In this document: positions 6,813-15,277 of the stretch, piece after piece
How positions within the stretch are numbered: the first letter of the stretch is position 1
Layout: each line of letters starts with the position of its first letter
Assembly (NCBI RefSeq): GCF_029320955.1
Contig: NZ_CP119757.1
Coordinates: forward strand, 3,038,001-3,102,000
From: Flavobacterium sp. YJ01
GTDB lineage: Bacteria; Bacteroidota; Bacteroidia; Flavobacteriales; Flavobacteriaceae
Direction of reading: 5' to 3'
DNA: 64,000 bases
Translations under genes and position numbers: made by a program
Notes under the pieces: generated by a model
What the model was told of the DNA's origin: nothing
What the model saw: only the letters and a program-made list of their open reading frames with translations
Databases searched by the model: none

Positions 6813-9203
6813 CTATTCTGGTTTTATAACAGGTTTTATGGTGTCATTTAATACATTCAAACTGTCTTTAATAACTACTGGCTCAATCGGTTTTGGAGGA
6901 GCTGTATATCTTTTTATTTTTTGATGTATTAACATCGCATCATTTAAGACAAAAGGTGTCGGCATCATCCAGTTTTCTCTTGGTTTTACGTTCAATAACG
7001 AATTACTCATCAAATCAAATGAACTTTCAATTAAATCCATATCAAAAAGAGATGATTTTTGAATGTAGAAATCCATTACAAGCGGTTCGTTGCCCACAAC
7101 ATAATAGCACAAAATTTTGCTGTCTTCTCTTTGTAGACGATTTCCCTTTTCTCCAGAAGTGGCAACTCCATTTGCTTTGAAGTTATAAAACGTCATTTTT
7201 GGATTTGCGTAAATATCGTATCGATTAACTTTTCTGTTTGGAGTAATTTTGATTTTTAAATACCTATTATTTCCAATAACACTGTCTCTTAAAAACTGAA
7301 CTGTCGGTTTTGGAACATCAACAACAGGTGCAATTGCGCTATAGGTAAAAGTTGTATTGTATTTGCTTGCAAGCGGAAGCGTATTTAAACCAACCGCTTT
7401 TTGATTTTTTTCTCCTAAATAAGATTTAGTCCATTCGTCTAAATTGGTGTCGTAAGTTGCCCAAGAGGCAGAATTATTATCACCATTTAAAATGTATAAT
7501 AAACTATTAGATTTTGCTTTTCCGTATTCATAACCAGAATGATAACCTGCATAAATAAAAAATGAAATAGAAGCTAGAAAGAAAACTACTATCCAAGCGC
7601 CTTTTCTGGCAAATGCTCCAAAGATTGGCAATAATAATCCGAAAAGTAAAACGGTTAGAACAGCGCTTCCAAACAAAATTTTAAGACCTAAACCAATTGG
7701 AAACATCACGATAAAAGGCGCAATAATTGCCAAAGCAGGAATGCTGAAAATTAAATTCATTCCTAAACTGTAATGCTGTGTGAAGACAAATATTCCGAAT
7801 AATAGAATTCCGAAATAAACAGGAATAATTAAGAAACCTGCGCCCGTTAAACTATTCGCTAAATAAGCATTAATTATAATCCAAAGTAGCAAAGGCGCTA
7901 CGAAATGGTTCATTGTGATTTTTGCCTCAGAAAAATGGTGATAGAAAGCAAAACAAATCGCAATACTCAAAGTCACAAAAGCACCAATGTAAGCATGACC
8001 ATTATAAGTAAATCCGTTTAAAAGATCAGAATATTGCGGATAAATTTCTAAAACCAGTTTCCATCCTAAAAAGGTAACTAAACCGGCAATAATAATAGAA
8101 CCTAAAAGCGGAACAAAACCTTTAAAAACTTCTCTGAAAGAGATAATTCTTTTTACTTTTCCAACAAAAAGGAATAAAACCAAAAGTCCAAAAGCGATTA
8201 AAGTCATTGGCATTACCCAAGAAAAAGGATAACTGATGAATGAAAATGGAGCACTGAAATAAACATTATCTTCTGTAGATTCTGTTTTAGTTAAATCAAT
8301 GTTTGTCAGGTATTTTAGCAAAGGCATCATGTAAGTGCCTTGATGCGCCAAAGTGGTTTTGTTTAAATGCTGTACGTCATCTTGCTGTGTGTGATAATTG
8401 AAATGACCATCAATAAAAGCGAAATTAAAACCCTGGATATTTCCTTGTTCTCTAAAAACAGTCAAATCGGTATCATTTGGAAGCATTTTATAAATGCTGT
8501 ACATCAAGGAGTTTGAAACTGGATAAGAAGTTTTAGCATCTGAGAATGCTTTAACCAAAGCTTCATTTCCTTTATTGGTTTCCATTAACATATAACTTGG
8601 ACCAGAAGTTCCGCGAGCTTCAAAGTTTAAAACTAAACCAACGTCTTTTGCCCAAGGATGCTGATTTACAAACAAAGCAGCACCATTTAAACCTAATTCT
8701 TCAGCATCAGAAAATAAAATAATGATGTCATTTTTTTGTGGATGTTTTGAGTATAAAAAAGCACGAACTCCTTCTAAAATTGTGGCAACTCCAGAAGCAT
8801 CGTCACTTGCACCTTTTGAGAAAGAATGCGGAGCGCTGTCATAATGAGAAAGAAGTAAAAGCGCTTTTGTATTATTTGTTCCTTTAATTCGCGCCAAAAT
8901 GTTTTTTGACTTTACTAAAAGACCTCTGTCGTTTAGAGTAAAACCTTCCTGAACACTCGTTTCTAGACCAATTCTGTTCAATTCTAGTTTTAGATAATTA
9001 GCAACCAGCTCGTGATTTGTTGATCCGACGTAATGAGGCTTCTGCGCCATAATCTCAACCTGATTTAAGGCTCTTTCGGTAGAGAATTCGGCAAGAGCTT
9101 CATCGTCTTTTGAAATTCCTTGCGGCATCATCGTGGCGTATATAATGCCAAGTAAAGCTAAAACACAGGCAATGGCTAGAATTGAGGTTTGGTTTTTTCT
9201 CAT
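6813..9203 (-). CDS. M28-family zinc peptidase with multi-pass membrane domain
   Basis: 796 aa. Topology: one N-terminal membrane helix, an extracytoplasmic M28 domain (about residues 40-310), about eight to nine membrane helices (about 320-570) and a C-terminal extracytoplasmic domain (about 580-780). Zinc ligands are visible in order: LLSHYDSAPH, GASDDASG, SDAEELG, NFEARG and HTQQDD. The layout matches ER-membrane metallopeptidase (Fxna/ERMP1)-like proteins; bacterial members are presumed aminopeptidases acting outside the inner membrane. Sixteen bases separate it from the zinc-ribbon gene upstream, so co-transcribed with the GNAT-nitrilase gene. Confidence 0.9.
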   Translation of the reverse strand: MRKNQTSILAIACVLALLGIIYATMMPQGISKDDEALAEFSTERALNQVEIMAQKPHYVGSTNHELVANYLKLELNRIGLETSVQEGFTLNDRGLLVKSKNILARIKGTNNTKALLLLSHYDSAPHSFSKGASDDASGVATILEGVRAFLYSKHPQKNDIIILFSDAEELGLNGAALFVNQHPWAKDVGLVLNFEARGTSGPSYMLMETNKGNEALVKAFSDAKTSYPVSNSLMYSIYKMLPNDTDLTVFREQGNIQGFNFAFIDGHFNYHTQQDDVQHLNKTTLAHQGTYMMPLLKYLTNIDLTKTESTEDNVYFSAPFSFISYPFSWVMPMTLIAFGLLVLFLFVGKVKRIISFREVFKGFVPLLGSIIIAGLVTFLGWKLVLEIYPQYSDLLNGFTYNGHAYIGAFVTLSIAICFAFYHHFSEAKITMNHFVAPLLLWIIINAYLANSLTGAGFLIIPVYFGILLFGIFVFTQHYSLGMNLIFSIPALAIIAPFIVMFPIGLGLKILFGSAVLTVLLFGLLLPIFGAFARKGAWIVVFFLASISFFIYAGYHSGYEYGKAKSNSLLYILNGDNNSASWATYDTNLDEWTKSYLGEKNQKAVGLNTLPLASKYNTTFTYSAIAPVVDVPKPTVQFLRDSVIGNNRYLKIKITPNRKVNRYDIYANPKMTFYNFKANGVATSGEKGNRLQREDSKILCYYVVGNEPLVMDFYIQKSSLFDMDLIESSFDLMSNSLLNVKPRENWMMPTPFVLNDAMLIHQKIKRYTAPPKPIEPVVIKDSLNVLNDTIKPVIKPE

Positions 9204-9219
9204 GGTGAATAAATACTAT

Positions 9220-9567
9220 CTATATTTCTTTTTTAACAAGCATAAAATAATCATTGTCCAAGGAACGATAGCCTTGATCGTACAAAAAATAATAAGTATT
9301 TCCTGTCTTGGTTTGTAATACATTTGTAAAGAATTCAAAATCAAAGCCTTTGTTGAGCATTTTGTCTCGAGTAGCCTTTGATTTTCCATCTACATTTAGC
9401 TCTGCCAAAATACGGTAATTTTTGCGTAACTTGTTGTTTATATTTCGCATGAAATTCGTACTATCTTTATTCATTTTGTTATTAAAGGCATTGCGGCAAC
9501 TGTCTGAACAGAATTTTTTGTCTTCACGGCCTACAATTTTTGCGGAACATTCGGGACATGTTTTCAT
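9220..9567 (-). CDS. Small zinc-ribbon protein of unknown function
   Basis: 115 aa. The N-terminus is a zinc ribbon (CPECSAKIVGREDKKFCSDSCRNAF, with Cys pairs CxxC and CxxxC). The following 90 residues are basic then mixed, ending in a beta-like stretch (NTYYFLYDQGYRSLDNDYFMLVKK), and show no recognisable domain. Cytoplasmic. Tightly packed (15-16 base gaps) between an unknown 108-aa gene and the M28 peptidase gene, which supports it being real. Ribbons of this type often bind nucleic acid or stabilise a fold; no function is assigned. Confidence 0.8.
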   Translation of the reverse strand: MKTCPECSAKIVGREDKKFCSDSCRNAFNNKMNKDSTNFMRNINNKLRKNYRILAELNVDGKSKATRDKMLNKGFDFEFFTNVLQTKTGNTYYFLYDQGYRSLDNDYFMLVKKEI

Positions 9568-9582
9568 GAAATTATTTTTAAT

Positions 9583-9909
9583 TTATTGAAAATCAGATTT
9601 TTTAATAATTATTTGATTAATCTCGGAGATCAAAAGTTCAACTTTGCTGATATCACAGTCGGTTAGCAAAATATTTTTGAAACCGTTTTCCATATTTATT
9701 CTCAATTCGTTAGATTTTGCTGGAAAATTCAGACCAAACATCACTTCGATAATTTTATTAATGAATGATAAATTGCTTATAAGCTCTAAAATTTGAATAT
9801 TTTCGATGTCAATTACGCTGTTATCTTTCCTGTAATCAGCATTATTTATTATTAAATGACCATCTTCAAAATAAATTTCGAATAAAGGATTTTTTCTGAT
9901 GATGGCCAT
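9583..9909 (-). CDS. Unknown 108-aa protein in GNAT-nitrilase operon
   Basis: Not recognised. 108 aa, mixed alpha/beta, starting MAIIRKNPLFEIYFEDGHLIINNADY, no signal peptide, no Cys motif, one hydrophobic helix-like segment (about residues 40-65). Its 15- and 19-base spacing to its neighbours makes it almost certainly co-transcribed with them. The beta-rich start could be a small PH-like barrel, but this is only an impression. Confidence 0.7.
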   Translation of the reverse strand: MAIIRKNPLFEIYFEDGHLIINNADYRKDNSVIDIENIQILELISNLSFINKIIEVMFGLNFPAKSNELRINMENGFKNILLTDCDISKVELLISEINQIIIKKSDFQ

Positions 9910-9928
9910 TTTTGCTAGTATGAATTTT

Positions 9929-11458
9929 TTATGAATTCAATTTTTTAATTTCATACAAATCAGATCTACGATCTTTTAACGTTTTAACGCTACCATGTTC
10001 ATGAAGTTCTTTCAATAAGTTCAAATCGACATCAACAATTAAGGTCATTTCGGTGTTCGGAGTTGCTTCTGCTTTTATTCCGTTACTAGGAAAAGCAAAA
10101 TCAGACGGAGTAAACACAGAAGATTGTGCGTATTGAATATCCATATTATTTACTTTTGGAAGATTTCCGACGCAACCTGCTATGGCTACATAACACTCAT
10201 TTTCGATGGCACGCGCCTGCGAACAGTGTTTTACTCGTGTATATCCATTTTGTGTATCGGTCAAAAACGGAACAAATAAAATATTCATTCCTTCATCTGC
10301 CAAAAGTCTCGAAAGTTCTGGAAACTCGACATCATAACAAATTAAAATACCAATTTTACCACAATCGGTATCAAAGGTTTTAAATTGAGATCCGCCTTTC
10401 ATTCCCCAATGAATTACTTCGTTTGGCGTAATATGAATTTTGGTATACATTTCTGAAGTTCCATCTCTTTTGCATAAAAAACCAACATTGTACAAATTTC
10501 CACCTTCCAGATAAGGCATACTTCCGGTAATAATATTGATATTGTAAGAAATGGCAAATTCCTGAAAACGCTTTCTAATTGGATCTGAGTGTCGAGCCAA
10601 TTCGCGAATCGCTTCCGCTTCAGATAAATGATTGTAATCTGCCATTAATGGCGCAATGAACAATTCTGGAAATAAAGCAAAGTCGGATCCATAACCAGAA
10701 ACGGCATCGATAAAGAATTCTGCCTGTTCGAAAAGTGCTTCAACATTATTCAGCGGACGCATTTGCCATTGTATTAATCCTAAACGAATGATATTTTTTT
10801 TAAGATTAATAAGTTTCGGACTATCCTCATAATAGATATTATTCCATTCTAGTAAAACCGCAAATTCTTTTGATTCTTCATCACCTTCCAAATAATTTTT
10901 GATGACTCTCAAAACGTGAAAATCATTACTCAACTGAAAAGAAAGAACCGGATCGTATAATTCTTTGGTTCGTACTTTTTCAATATAATTTTTTGGAGTC
11001 ATTTTTTTGGCATGCTCTCTATAACTCGGAATTCGACCTGCAAAAACAATAGCTTTTAAATTCAATTGTTCGCAAAGCTCTTTTCTAGCATCGTATAAAC
11101 GACGTCCTAAACGCAAACCGCGATAGTTTGGATGAATAAAAACATCTATTCCGTATAAGATTTCAGCATTTGGATTATGCGTAGAGAAAGTATAATCGCC
11201 ACTAATCTGTTGGTAATTATGTCTTTTTTCTACAAGTTTTTCATCAACAATGAGAGATAATGCAGAACCGACCACTTTTCCATCCACTAAAATAACCAAT
11301 TGTCCTTCTGGGAAAATAGAAAGAAGTCTTTCAATATCATCAGATCCCCAATACGAATCGGCCATTTCAGGATACGATTCAATCATTGATTTTTTCAGCT
11401 GTTTATAGTCTTCAATTTCTAAATTTCGTAATTCGACTTTATTAATTTTTGCCTGCAT
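9929..11458 (-). CDS. Bifunctional GNAT acetyltransferase / carbon-nitrogen hydrolase
   Basis: 509 aa fusion. Residues about 1-215 are a GNAT domain with the acetyl-CoA loop NYRGLRLGRRLYDARKELCE. Residues about 220-509 are a nitrilase-superfamily domain with the complete Glu-Lys-Cys triad: ALFPELF (about 262), MYTKIHITPN (about 338) and GILICYDVEFPE (about 374). The same two-domain order occurs in Bacillus YhcX. The substrate is unknown; the arrangement suggests an amide made or cleaved next to an acyl-CoA reaction. First gene of an operon running to the M28 peptidase and TPR genes. Confidence 0.9.
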   Translation of the reverse strand: MQAKINKVELRNLEIEDYKQLKKSMIESYPEMADSYWGSDDIERLLSIFPEGQLVILVDGKVVGSALSLIVDEKLVEKRHNYQQISGDYTFSTHNPNAEILYGIDVFIHPNYRGLRLGRRLYDARKELCEQLNLKAIVFAGRIPSYREHAKKMTPKNYIEKVRTKELYDPVLSFQLSNDFHVLRVIKNYLEGDEESKEFAVLLEWNNIYYEDSPKLINLKKNIIRLGLIQWQMRPLNNVEALFEQAEFFIDAVSGYGSDFALFPELFIAPLMADYNHLSEAEAIRELARHSDPIRKRFQEFAISYNINIITGSMPYLEGGNLYNVGFLCKRDGTSEMYTKIHITPNEVIHWGMKGGSQFKTFDTDCGKIGILICYDVEFPELSRLLADEGMNILFVPFLTDTQNGYTRVKHCSQARAIENECYVAIAGCVGNLPKVNNMDIQYAQSSVFTPSDFAFPSNGIKAEATPNTEMTLIVDVDLNLLKELHEHGSVKTLKDRRSDLYEIKKLNS

Positions 11459-11474
11459 ATAGTAAGATTTATCT

Positions 11475-11506
11475 CAAATATACAAAAAACAAATTCCAAT
11501 TACAAA
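11475..11506 (-). promoter_or_regulatory. Promoter of the GNAT-nitrilase operon
   Basis: On the minus strand TTTG (complement of 11503-11506), 20 bases, then TATATTTG (complement of 11475-11482). This fits the flavobacterial -33/-7 consensus TTG-N17-23-TAnnTTTG. The start codon at 11458 is 16 bases downstream. Confidence 0.7.
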
Positions 11507-11523
11507 CGCTTACAAATAGTTAC

Positions 11524-11552
11524 AGTCGGTAGTAAATAGTTAGCAACCGACT
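11524..11552. promoter_or_regulatory. AGTCGGT/ACCGACT inverted repeat
   Basis: A 7-bp inverted repeat with a 15-base spacer in the divergent gap between the GNAT-nitrilase operon and ssb. It could be an operator or a weak hairpin; nothing else supports either. Confidence 0.35.
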
Positions 11553-11635
11553 ATAAATGTTGAGTTGTTTCATCTTTGCCCTGTTGAATTTGAAGAACAT
11601 GTTCAACTTATAATAACCTAAAAATAATATACGCC

Positions 11636-11959
11636 ATGAAAAACAGAGTGCAATTAATTGGAAATGTAGGTAACAACCCAGAAATTAAGACTTTAGAAAG
11701 CGGGAAAAAATTGGCTCATTTAACGATTGCCACAAATGAGCATTACAAAAATGACAGAGGAGAAAGGGTAGAAAAAACAGAATGGCATCGTGTAACGGCA
11801 TGGGACAAGACGGCCGAGATTATTGAAAAATATGTAGTAAAAGGAAAAGAAGTTGCTATTGATGGAAAGTTAACTCACAGAAGTTACGATGATAAAAATG
11901 GAGAAAAACGTTATGTAACTGAAGTTGTGGTAAATGAAATATTACTTCTAAGTAAATAA
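11636..11959 (+). CDS. ssb: Short single-stranded DNA-binding protein
   Basis: 107 aa, a bacterial SSB OB-fold (NRVQLIGNVGNNPEIK, TEWHRVTAWDKTAEII, KGKEVAIDGKLTHRSYDDKNG). It stops right after the OB-fold: the flexible linker and acidic C-terminal tip that recruits repair and replication proteins in standard SSBs are missing. It may be a secondary SSB paralog, with a full-length one elsewhere; that cannot be told from here. Followed by a terminator. Confidence 0.92.
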   Translation: MKNRVQLIGNVGNNPEIKTLESGKKLAHLTIATNEHYKNDRGERVEKTEWHRVTAWDKTAEIIEKYVVKGKEVAIDGKLTHRSYDDKNGEKRYVTEVVVNEILLLSK

Positions 11960-11994
11960 TATTAAATATTCCGTTAAGAATATCTCGTAAGTAG

Positions 11995-12037
11995 CCCGAC
12001 AGTCCCGAAGCCTCGGGATAAAAACTGTCGGGTTTTT
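11995..12037 (+). terminator. Terminator after ssb
   Basis: Stem CCCGACAGT/ACTGTCGGG (11995-12003 and 12024-12032) enclosing a nested CCCGAAGCCTCGGG palindrome, followed by TTTTT. Confidence 0.85.
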
Positions 12038-12057
12038 ATATTTTAAGAAAATGAGTT

Positions 12058-12750
12058 TTATAAAATAGAAACTCCATTACTGTCAGTCGTCAGAACTTCG
12101 CTCATATAATCAAAAAAAGGTCGCATGTTTACAAATGCATCCAAAGCTCGATCAAGAAACTGTGGACTTAGAACTTCTTCATCTGTAAAACGTTTTATGA
12201 CCAAAAATTGTTTGAATCGAAGCAAATCAATCGCTGGATGATTTGCATCGAAATCCTTCGGCTTTGTTTTGAGTTGTTCGCCTTGTAGAGTTCCGAAATT
12301 CTTGACGAAAGATTTCGAATTTAAAATTTTCTGGAAAGTTTCAGGATCTTGAGCAAATTCTGTTCTTATCCGTTTTAAGTCGGCAGTATTTGGTCCCCAG
12401 AAACCTCCGGCAAAAAAGCTATTTCCTTTTTCTAAGTGAAAATAATAACCTCCACGTCTTGCAGCGGTTGCACGAGTATAACTTCCGCCCCAATAATGTT
12501 TAAAAGGAGTTTTGTCTTTAGAAAAACGAATATCACGATATATTCTGTAAACGCTTTTTTTACCCGAAGTATTTTCTAAAACGTCCGTTTTAGAAAGTTC
12601 TTTTAACAAAGCTCCAGCAAAATTCTCAATATGATTTAATTCGATTAAATATTGCGGTTTGTTGGCTTCGAACCAAGGTTTATTATTGTTTTCTTTTAGT
12701 TGAACCAAAAAATCAAGACTTGATTTAGGTATTATATTTTCGTTTTTCAT
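12058..12750 (-). CDS. DUF2461 family protein
   Basis: 230 aa, covering the whole DUF2461 (TIGR02453) domain: LDFLVQLKENNNKPWFEANK at the start, then SVYRIYRDIRFSKDKTPFK and the GGYYFHLEKGNSFFAGGFW core. The family is widespread and has no established biochemical activity. No signal peptide. The ATG at 12750 is chosen because the 17 upstream residues run into the preceding terminator. It lies downstream of the Lys-rich miniprotein on the same strand but a terminator separates them. Confidence 0.88.
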   Translation of the reverse strand: MKNENIIPKSSLDFLVQLKENNNKPWFEANKPQYLIELNHIENFAGALLKELSKTDVLENTSGKKSVYRIYRDIRFSKDKTPFKHYWGGSYTRATAARRGGYYFHLEKGNSFFAGGFWGPNTADLKRIRTEFAQDPETFQKILNSKSFVKNFGTLQGEQLKTKPKDFDANHPAIDLLRFKQFLVIKRFTDEEVLSPQFLDRALDAFVNMRPFFDYMSEVLTTDSNGVSIL

Positions 12751-12794
12751 AATTAAATTTAAAATCTGAAGTAGACTGCAATTTAAAACTAAAA

Positions 12795-12825
12795 AACCCA
12801 CCAGAGAAATCTGATGGGTTTTTAT
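12795..12825 (-). terminator. Terminator after the Lys-rich miniprotein
   Basis: On the minus strand a GC-containing stem, AACCCATCAGA paired with TCTGGTGGGTT, then a run of T (complement of 12791-12796). It ends the transcript of 12834-13019. Confidence 0.8.
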
Positions 12826-12833
12826 ATATTTTG

Positions 12834-13019
12834 TTAAGCAGTTTTTTTGAATAAATCAAACATAGGACAACGTGAGCAACGCTTCTTTTCGCTTTTTTTG
12901 TATTTCTCACAGCAAGAAGATTTACAGTTTTCAATCTTCTTGATCTTATCAAGGATTTCAGAATTTTTCTTTTTCTTTTTATCCTTTTTTTTCTCCTTGT
13001 CTTTTTCTTTCTTGCCCAA
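12834..13019 (-). CDS. Lysine-rich miniprotein with a cysteine cluster
   Basis: 61 aa. Residues 1-18 are almost only Lys, Glu and Asp (MGKKEKDKEKKKDKKKKK). Residues 31-52 hold six Cys as CKSSCCEKYKKSEKKRCSRC, then PMFDLF. It is supported as a real gene by its own -7 promoter match (13047-13054) and a terminator directly after it; I also recall similar CCEKYKK...RC.RCPMFDL proteins from flavobacteria. The Cys spacing could bind a metal such as zinc or iron. Ferritin lies immediately upstream on the same strand, so a metal role is a possible but unproven idea. Confidence 0.75.
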   Translation of the reverse strand: MGKKEKDKEKKKDKKKKKNSEILDKIKKIENCKSSCCEKYKKSEKKRCSRCPMFDLFKKTA

Positions 13020-13046
13020 TTTTCCTCTGTATTATAAAAACAGAGA

Positions 13047-13054
13047 CAAATATA
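13047..13054 (-). promoter_or_regulatory. -7 promoter element for the Lys-rich miniprotein
   Basis: Minus strand TATATTTG matches TAnnTTTG. Between it and the ATG, CTCTGT/ACAGAG (13026-13031 and 13040-13045) could form a small 5' leader hairpin. Confidence 0.55.
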
Positions 13055-13101
13055 AAGGAAAAAAGTAATTTTTAAATATTCTAAATAAACTTTAACTTTT
13101 T

Positions 13102-13620
13102 TTATTTTGGATTAATTGCAATAGAACTAGTAACCGTTAATTGCTGAATATCACGGTCAAACAAGTAAAGTCCGCCTTTATCTTCACCAATCAGGTTAAT
13201 TTTATCCAAAATTGATTTAGCTGTAGCTTCTTCTTCGATTTGCTCAGAAACATACCATTGTAAGAAATTATGTGTTGCATAATCTTTTTCTTCAAAGGTA
13301 ATGTGTACCAATTCGTTAATAGATTTAGAAACAAAAAGTTCATGATTATAAAGCTCTTCAAACATTTCTTTAAAGGTAGAATAACTTATTCTAGGCGCTT
13401 TTAAATCTGTAATTTGAGCGTGACCTCCACGTTCGTTTACGAATTTTACCAATTTAAGCATGTGTGCACGCTCTTCGTCTGACTGTGTATACATAAATTG
13501 AGCGATTCCCTCCAATCCGTGTACTTCAGCCCAACAAGCCATAGAAAGGTAAGTTTGTGAAGATTCTGCTTCTATTCTAATTTGCTTATTTAAAGCCGAT
13601 TCAATATTTTTTGATAGCAT
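13102..13620 (-). CDS. ftnA: Ferritin (non-haem iron storage)
   Basis: 172 aa, a complete bacterial ferritin four-helix bundle. The ferroxidase ligands appear at canonical positions: E17, E50, H53, E94 and Q127, and Tyr24 is present. It oxidises Fe(II) and stores iron in a 24-mer shell in the cytoplasm. Starts MLSKNIESALNKQIRIEAESSQTYLSMACW. The Lys-rich Cys protein gene lies 82 bases downstream on the same strand, but with its own promoter motif. I saw no obvious Fur box. Confidence 0.95.
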   Translation of the reverse strand: MLSKNIESALNKQIRIEAESSQTYLSMACWAEVHGLEGIAQFMYTQSDEERAHMLKLVKFVNERGGHAQITDLKAPRISYSTFKEMFEELYNHELFVSKSINELVHITFEEKDYATHNFLQWYVSEQIEEEATAKSILDKINLIGEDKGGLYLFDRDIQQLTVTSSIAINPK

Positions 13621-13704
13621 AATATGTGTCTTTTTTGTAAAATTAAGAAAAATAATCCATTCCGTTTTTTCGAAAGCCCGAAAACATTAGGCATTTTGAA
13701 TCGA

Positions 13705-15153
13705 TTAGTAAGATCTTATATTTCCAAAAGAGGCAGGTCTGGAAAATTGTGCTTTGTTCATAATTGGATTTCCGCTGTCTTGTATAAAACCATCAGTAAA
13801 TTTTCGCATAACAAACTGTTTAGAAACGTTGTCGTAATAGCTCAAAATAGTATAATCTTTTAATTTTAATGCGTCATATAAGGAAATTTCTTTATTTGTG
13901 CCTAAAAAATAAAATAGATTGTCCATCGCCATTGGTACATTTAGAGCTGTTGCAGGATCCCAATTTTCATTTAGAAGACCATCAAAATAAACTATTTTAC
14001 TTATAGAATATGGTGATGATTCTACGAAACCTTCATAATTAATAGGCACATAGTAACTGTAATCAATGTATTCTCCAAAACCGCTAAATGTGATAAAACT
14101 GTTTTTCTCTTTTTTTATGACCGAAATACCAGCAGAAAGTCCCTCTAGATGTTTTAGAAATTTTGCAGTCGTTTTTAATTCTTGCGGTCTATTATTGTCA
14201 ATTTGCATAAAAAATGGAGATCTTTTAAAAACAATAGTATCATTTTTTAAAAAAGAATAATTCTTTATGGTCTTTTCAGTCTCAAAATCTTTTATCTCAA
14301 ATAAAAATTCGTCTTTGTTTGAGGTTATTTGAAAAAGTTTTTTCTCGCTATAAAATGAATTTGAGTTTTTGGCTGCTTTTTTTGAAATTGGCTGATTAAA
14401 TTCTTTTTCATTAATTTCTCCAGTAATCGTGTTAAGATCAAAAACTTGAGTTTTTGTAGTGCTATAATCAAATGTCAAAATAATATGATCTTCAAGCACA
14501 TATAATTTATTTATTTTAGAAGCTAAATCTATCGGATTAAGAATGTCTGATTCCATTTTTCTCAGAGGAAAACGTTTAATAAGCGCATTAAAAGACAAGG
14601 ATATATTTTTTTCATTCTTAAAAATGAAATTAGAAAAATCGAACATCATTATTACGCATTTCCCATCTTTAAATTTATAAAGAAGTAAGTGTTCAGTTTC
14701 TTTTTCTTTTGCTAGAAGATAAAAAGTATCTTTTTGCTGAAAAGAAGTGATAATATAATTGTGATTTTCTGGAAAAGTAAAACTTAAAGACTCTGAAGTA
14801 TTCTTTTCCAGGTCATAAGTTTTAAGCAACAGATTCCTATAATTTGGAGAAATCCAATACAAGGTTGGCTTTTTTTCATCATTAATTGTTGCGCCCATTA
14901 GATTCTTGTTCATTTCCTGTCTTATAGAATCTGTAAAGCGACTTTTTAGAAATAAAAACTTGTCATATTTTAAAATATTGATGTTTTTATTGTCCCACGC
15001 AAAAGCGTAAATATCATGGTTTGCCTCATCTTCAATATTTAGAATTTGGGTTTTATCTAAACTATTTAGATTTAAAGGCAAATAATTTAGCACTGTTTGA
15101 CTAAACAGAACTGTTTTTGAAAACAAAACGAAGAAGAGTAGTAGTTTTTTCAT
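13705..15153 (-). CDS. Exported protein, paralog A flanking OmpA
   Basis: 482 aa, not recognised as a known family. Signal peptide about residues 1-19 (ending LFSQ). The body is rich in beta-like repeats (ILKYDKFLFLKSRF, HIILTFDYSTTKTQVFDL, FLFEIKDFETEKTIKNYSF), which would fit a propeller or extended beta fold. It is a clear paralog of 16553-17941, sharing the N-terminal QTVL.YPL.L, the FLK.L....GISV block and VMRKFTDGF near the end, but it carries about 26 extra C-terminal residues. It lies directly downstream of the OmpA gene. Confidence 0.8.
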   Translation of the reverse strand: MKKLLLFFVLFSKTVLFSQTVLNYLPLNLNSLDKTQILNIEDEANHDIYAFAWDNKNINILKYDKFLFLKSRFTDSIRQEMNKNLMGATINDEKKPTLYWISPNYRNLLLKTYDLEKNTSESLSFTFPENHNYIITSFQQKDTFYLLAKEKETEHLLLYKFKDGKCVIMMFDFSNFIFKNEKNISLSFNALIKRFPLRKMESDILNPIDLASKINKLYVLEDHIILTFDYSTTKTQVFDLNTITGEINEKEFNQPISKKAAKNSNSFYSEKKLFQITSNKDEFLFEIKDFETEKTIKNYSFLKNDTIVFKRSPFFMQIDNNRPQELKTTAKFLKHLEGLSAGISVIKKEKNSFITFSGFGEYIDYSYYVPINYEGFVESSPYSISKIVYFDGLLNENWDPATALNVPMAMDNLFYFLGTNKEISLYDALKLKDYTILSYYDNVSKQFVMRKFTDGFIQDSGNPIMNKAQFSRPASFGNIRSY

Positions 15154-15219
15154 AAATTGAAAATCATCAAATTTTATTCCAAAATTTTGTAAGCTATTAC
15201 GGAATTAAATTTAAGCAAT

Positions 15220-15253
15220 AAAAAAAGTCCTTAAGATATTTTCTTAAGGACTT
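15220..15253 (-). terminator. Terminator after ompA-like gene
   Basis: On the minus strand an 11-bp stem AAGTCCTTAAG/CTTAAGGACTT with a 6-base loop, then a run of seven T. It separates the OmpA gene from paralog A. Confidence 0.88.
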
Positions 15254-15277
15254 GTGGTTTATAATTCTAAAAAGAAA

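Noticed and set aside
12847..13068. Plus-strand frame opposite the Lys-rich miniprotein
   Set aside because: Its Phe/Ser/Leu-rich sequence is just the complement of the Lys-rich codons; the minus-strand gene has the promoter, Cys pattern and terminator.
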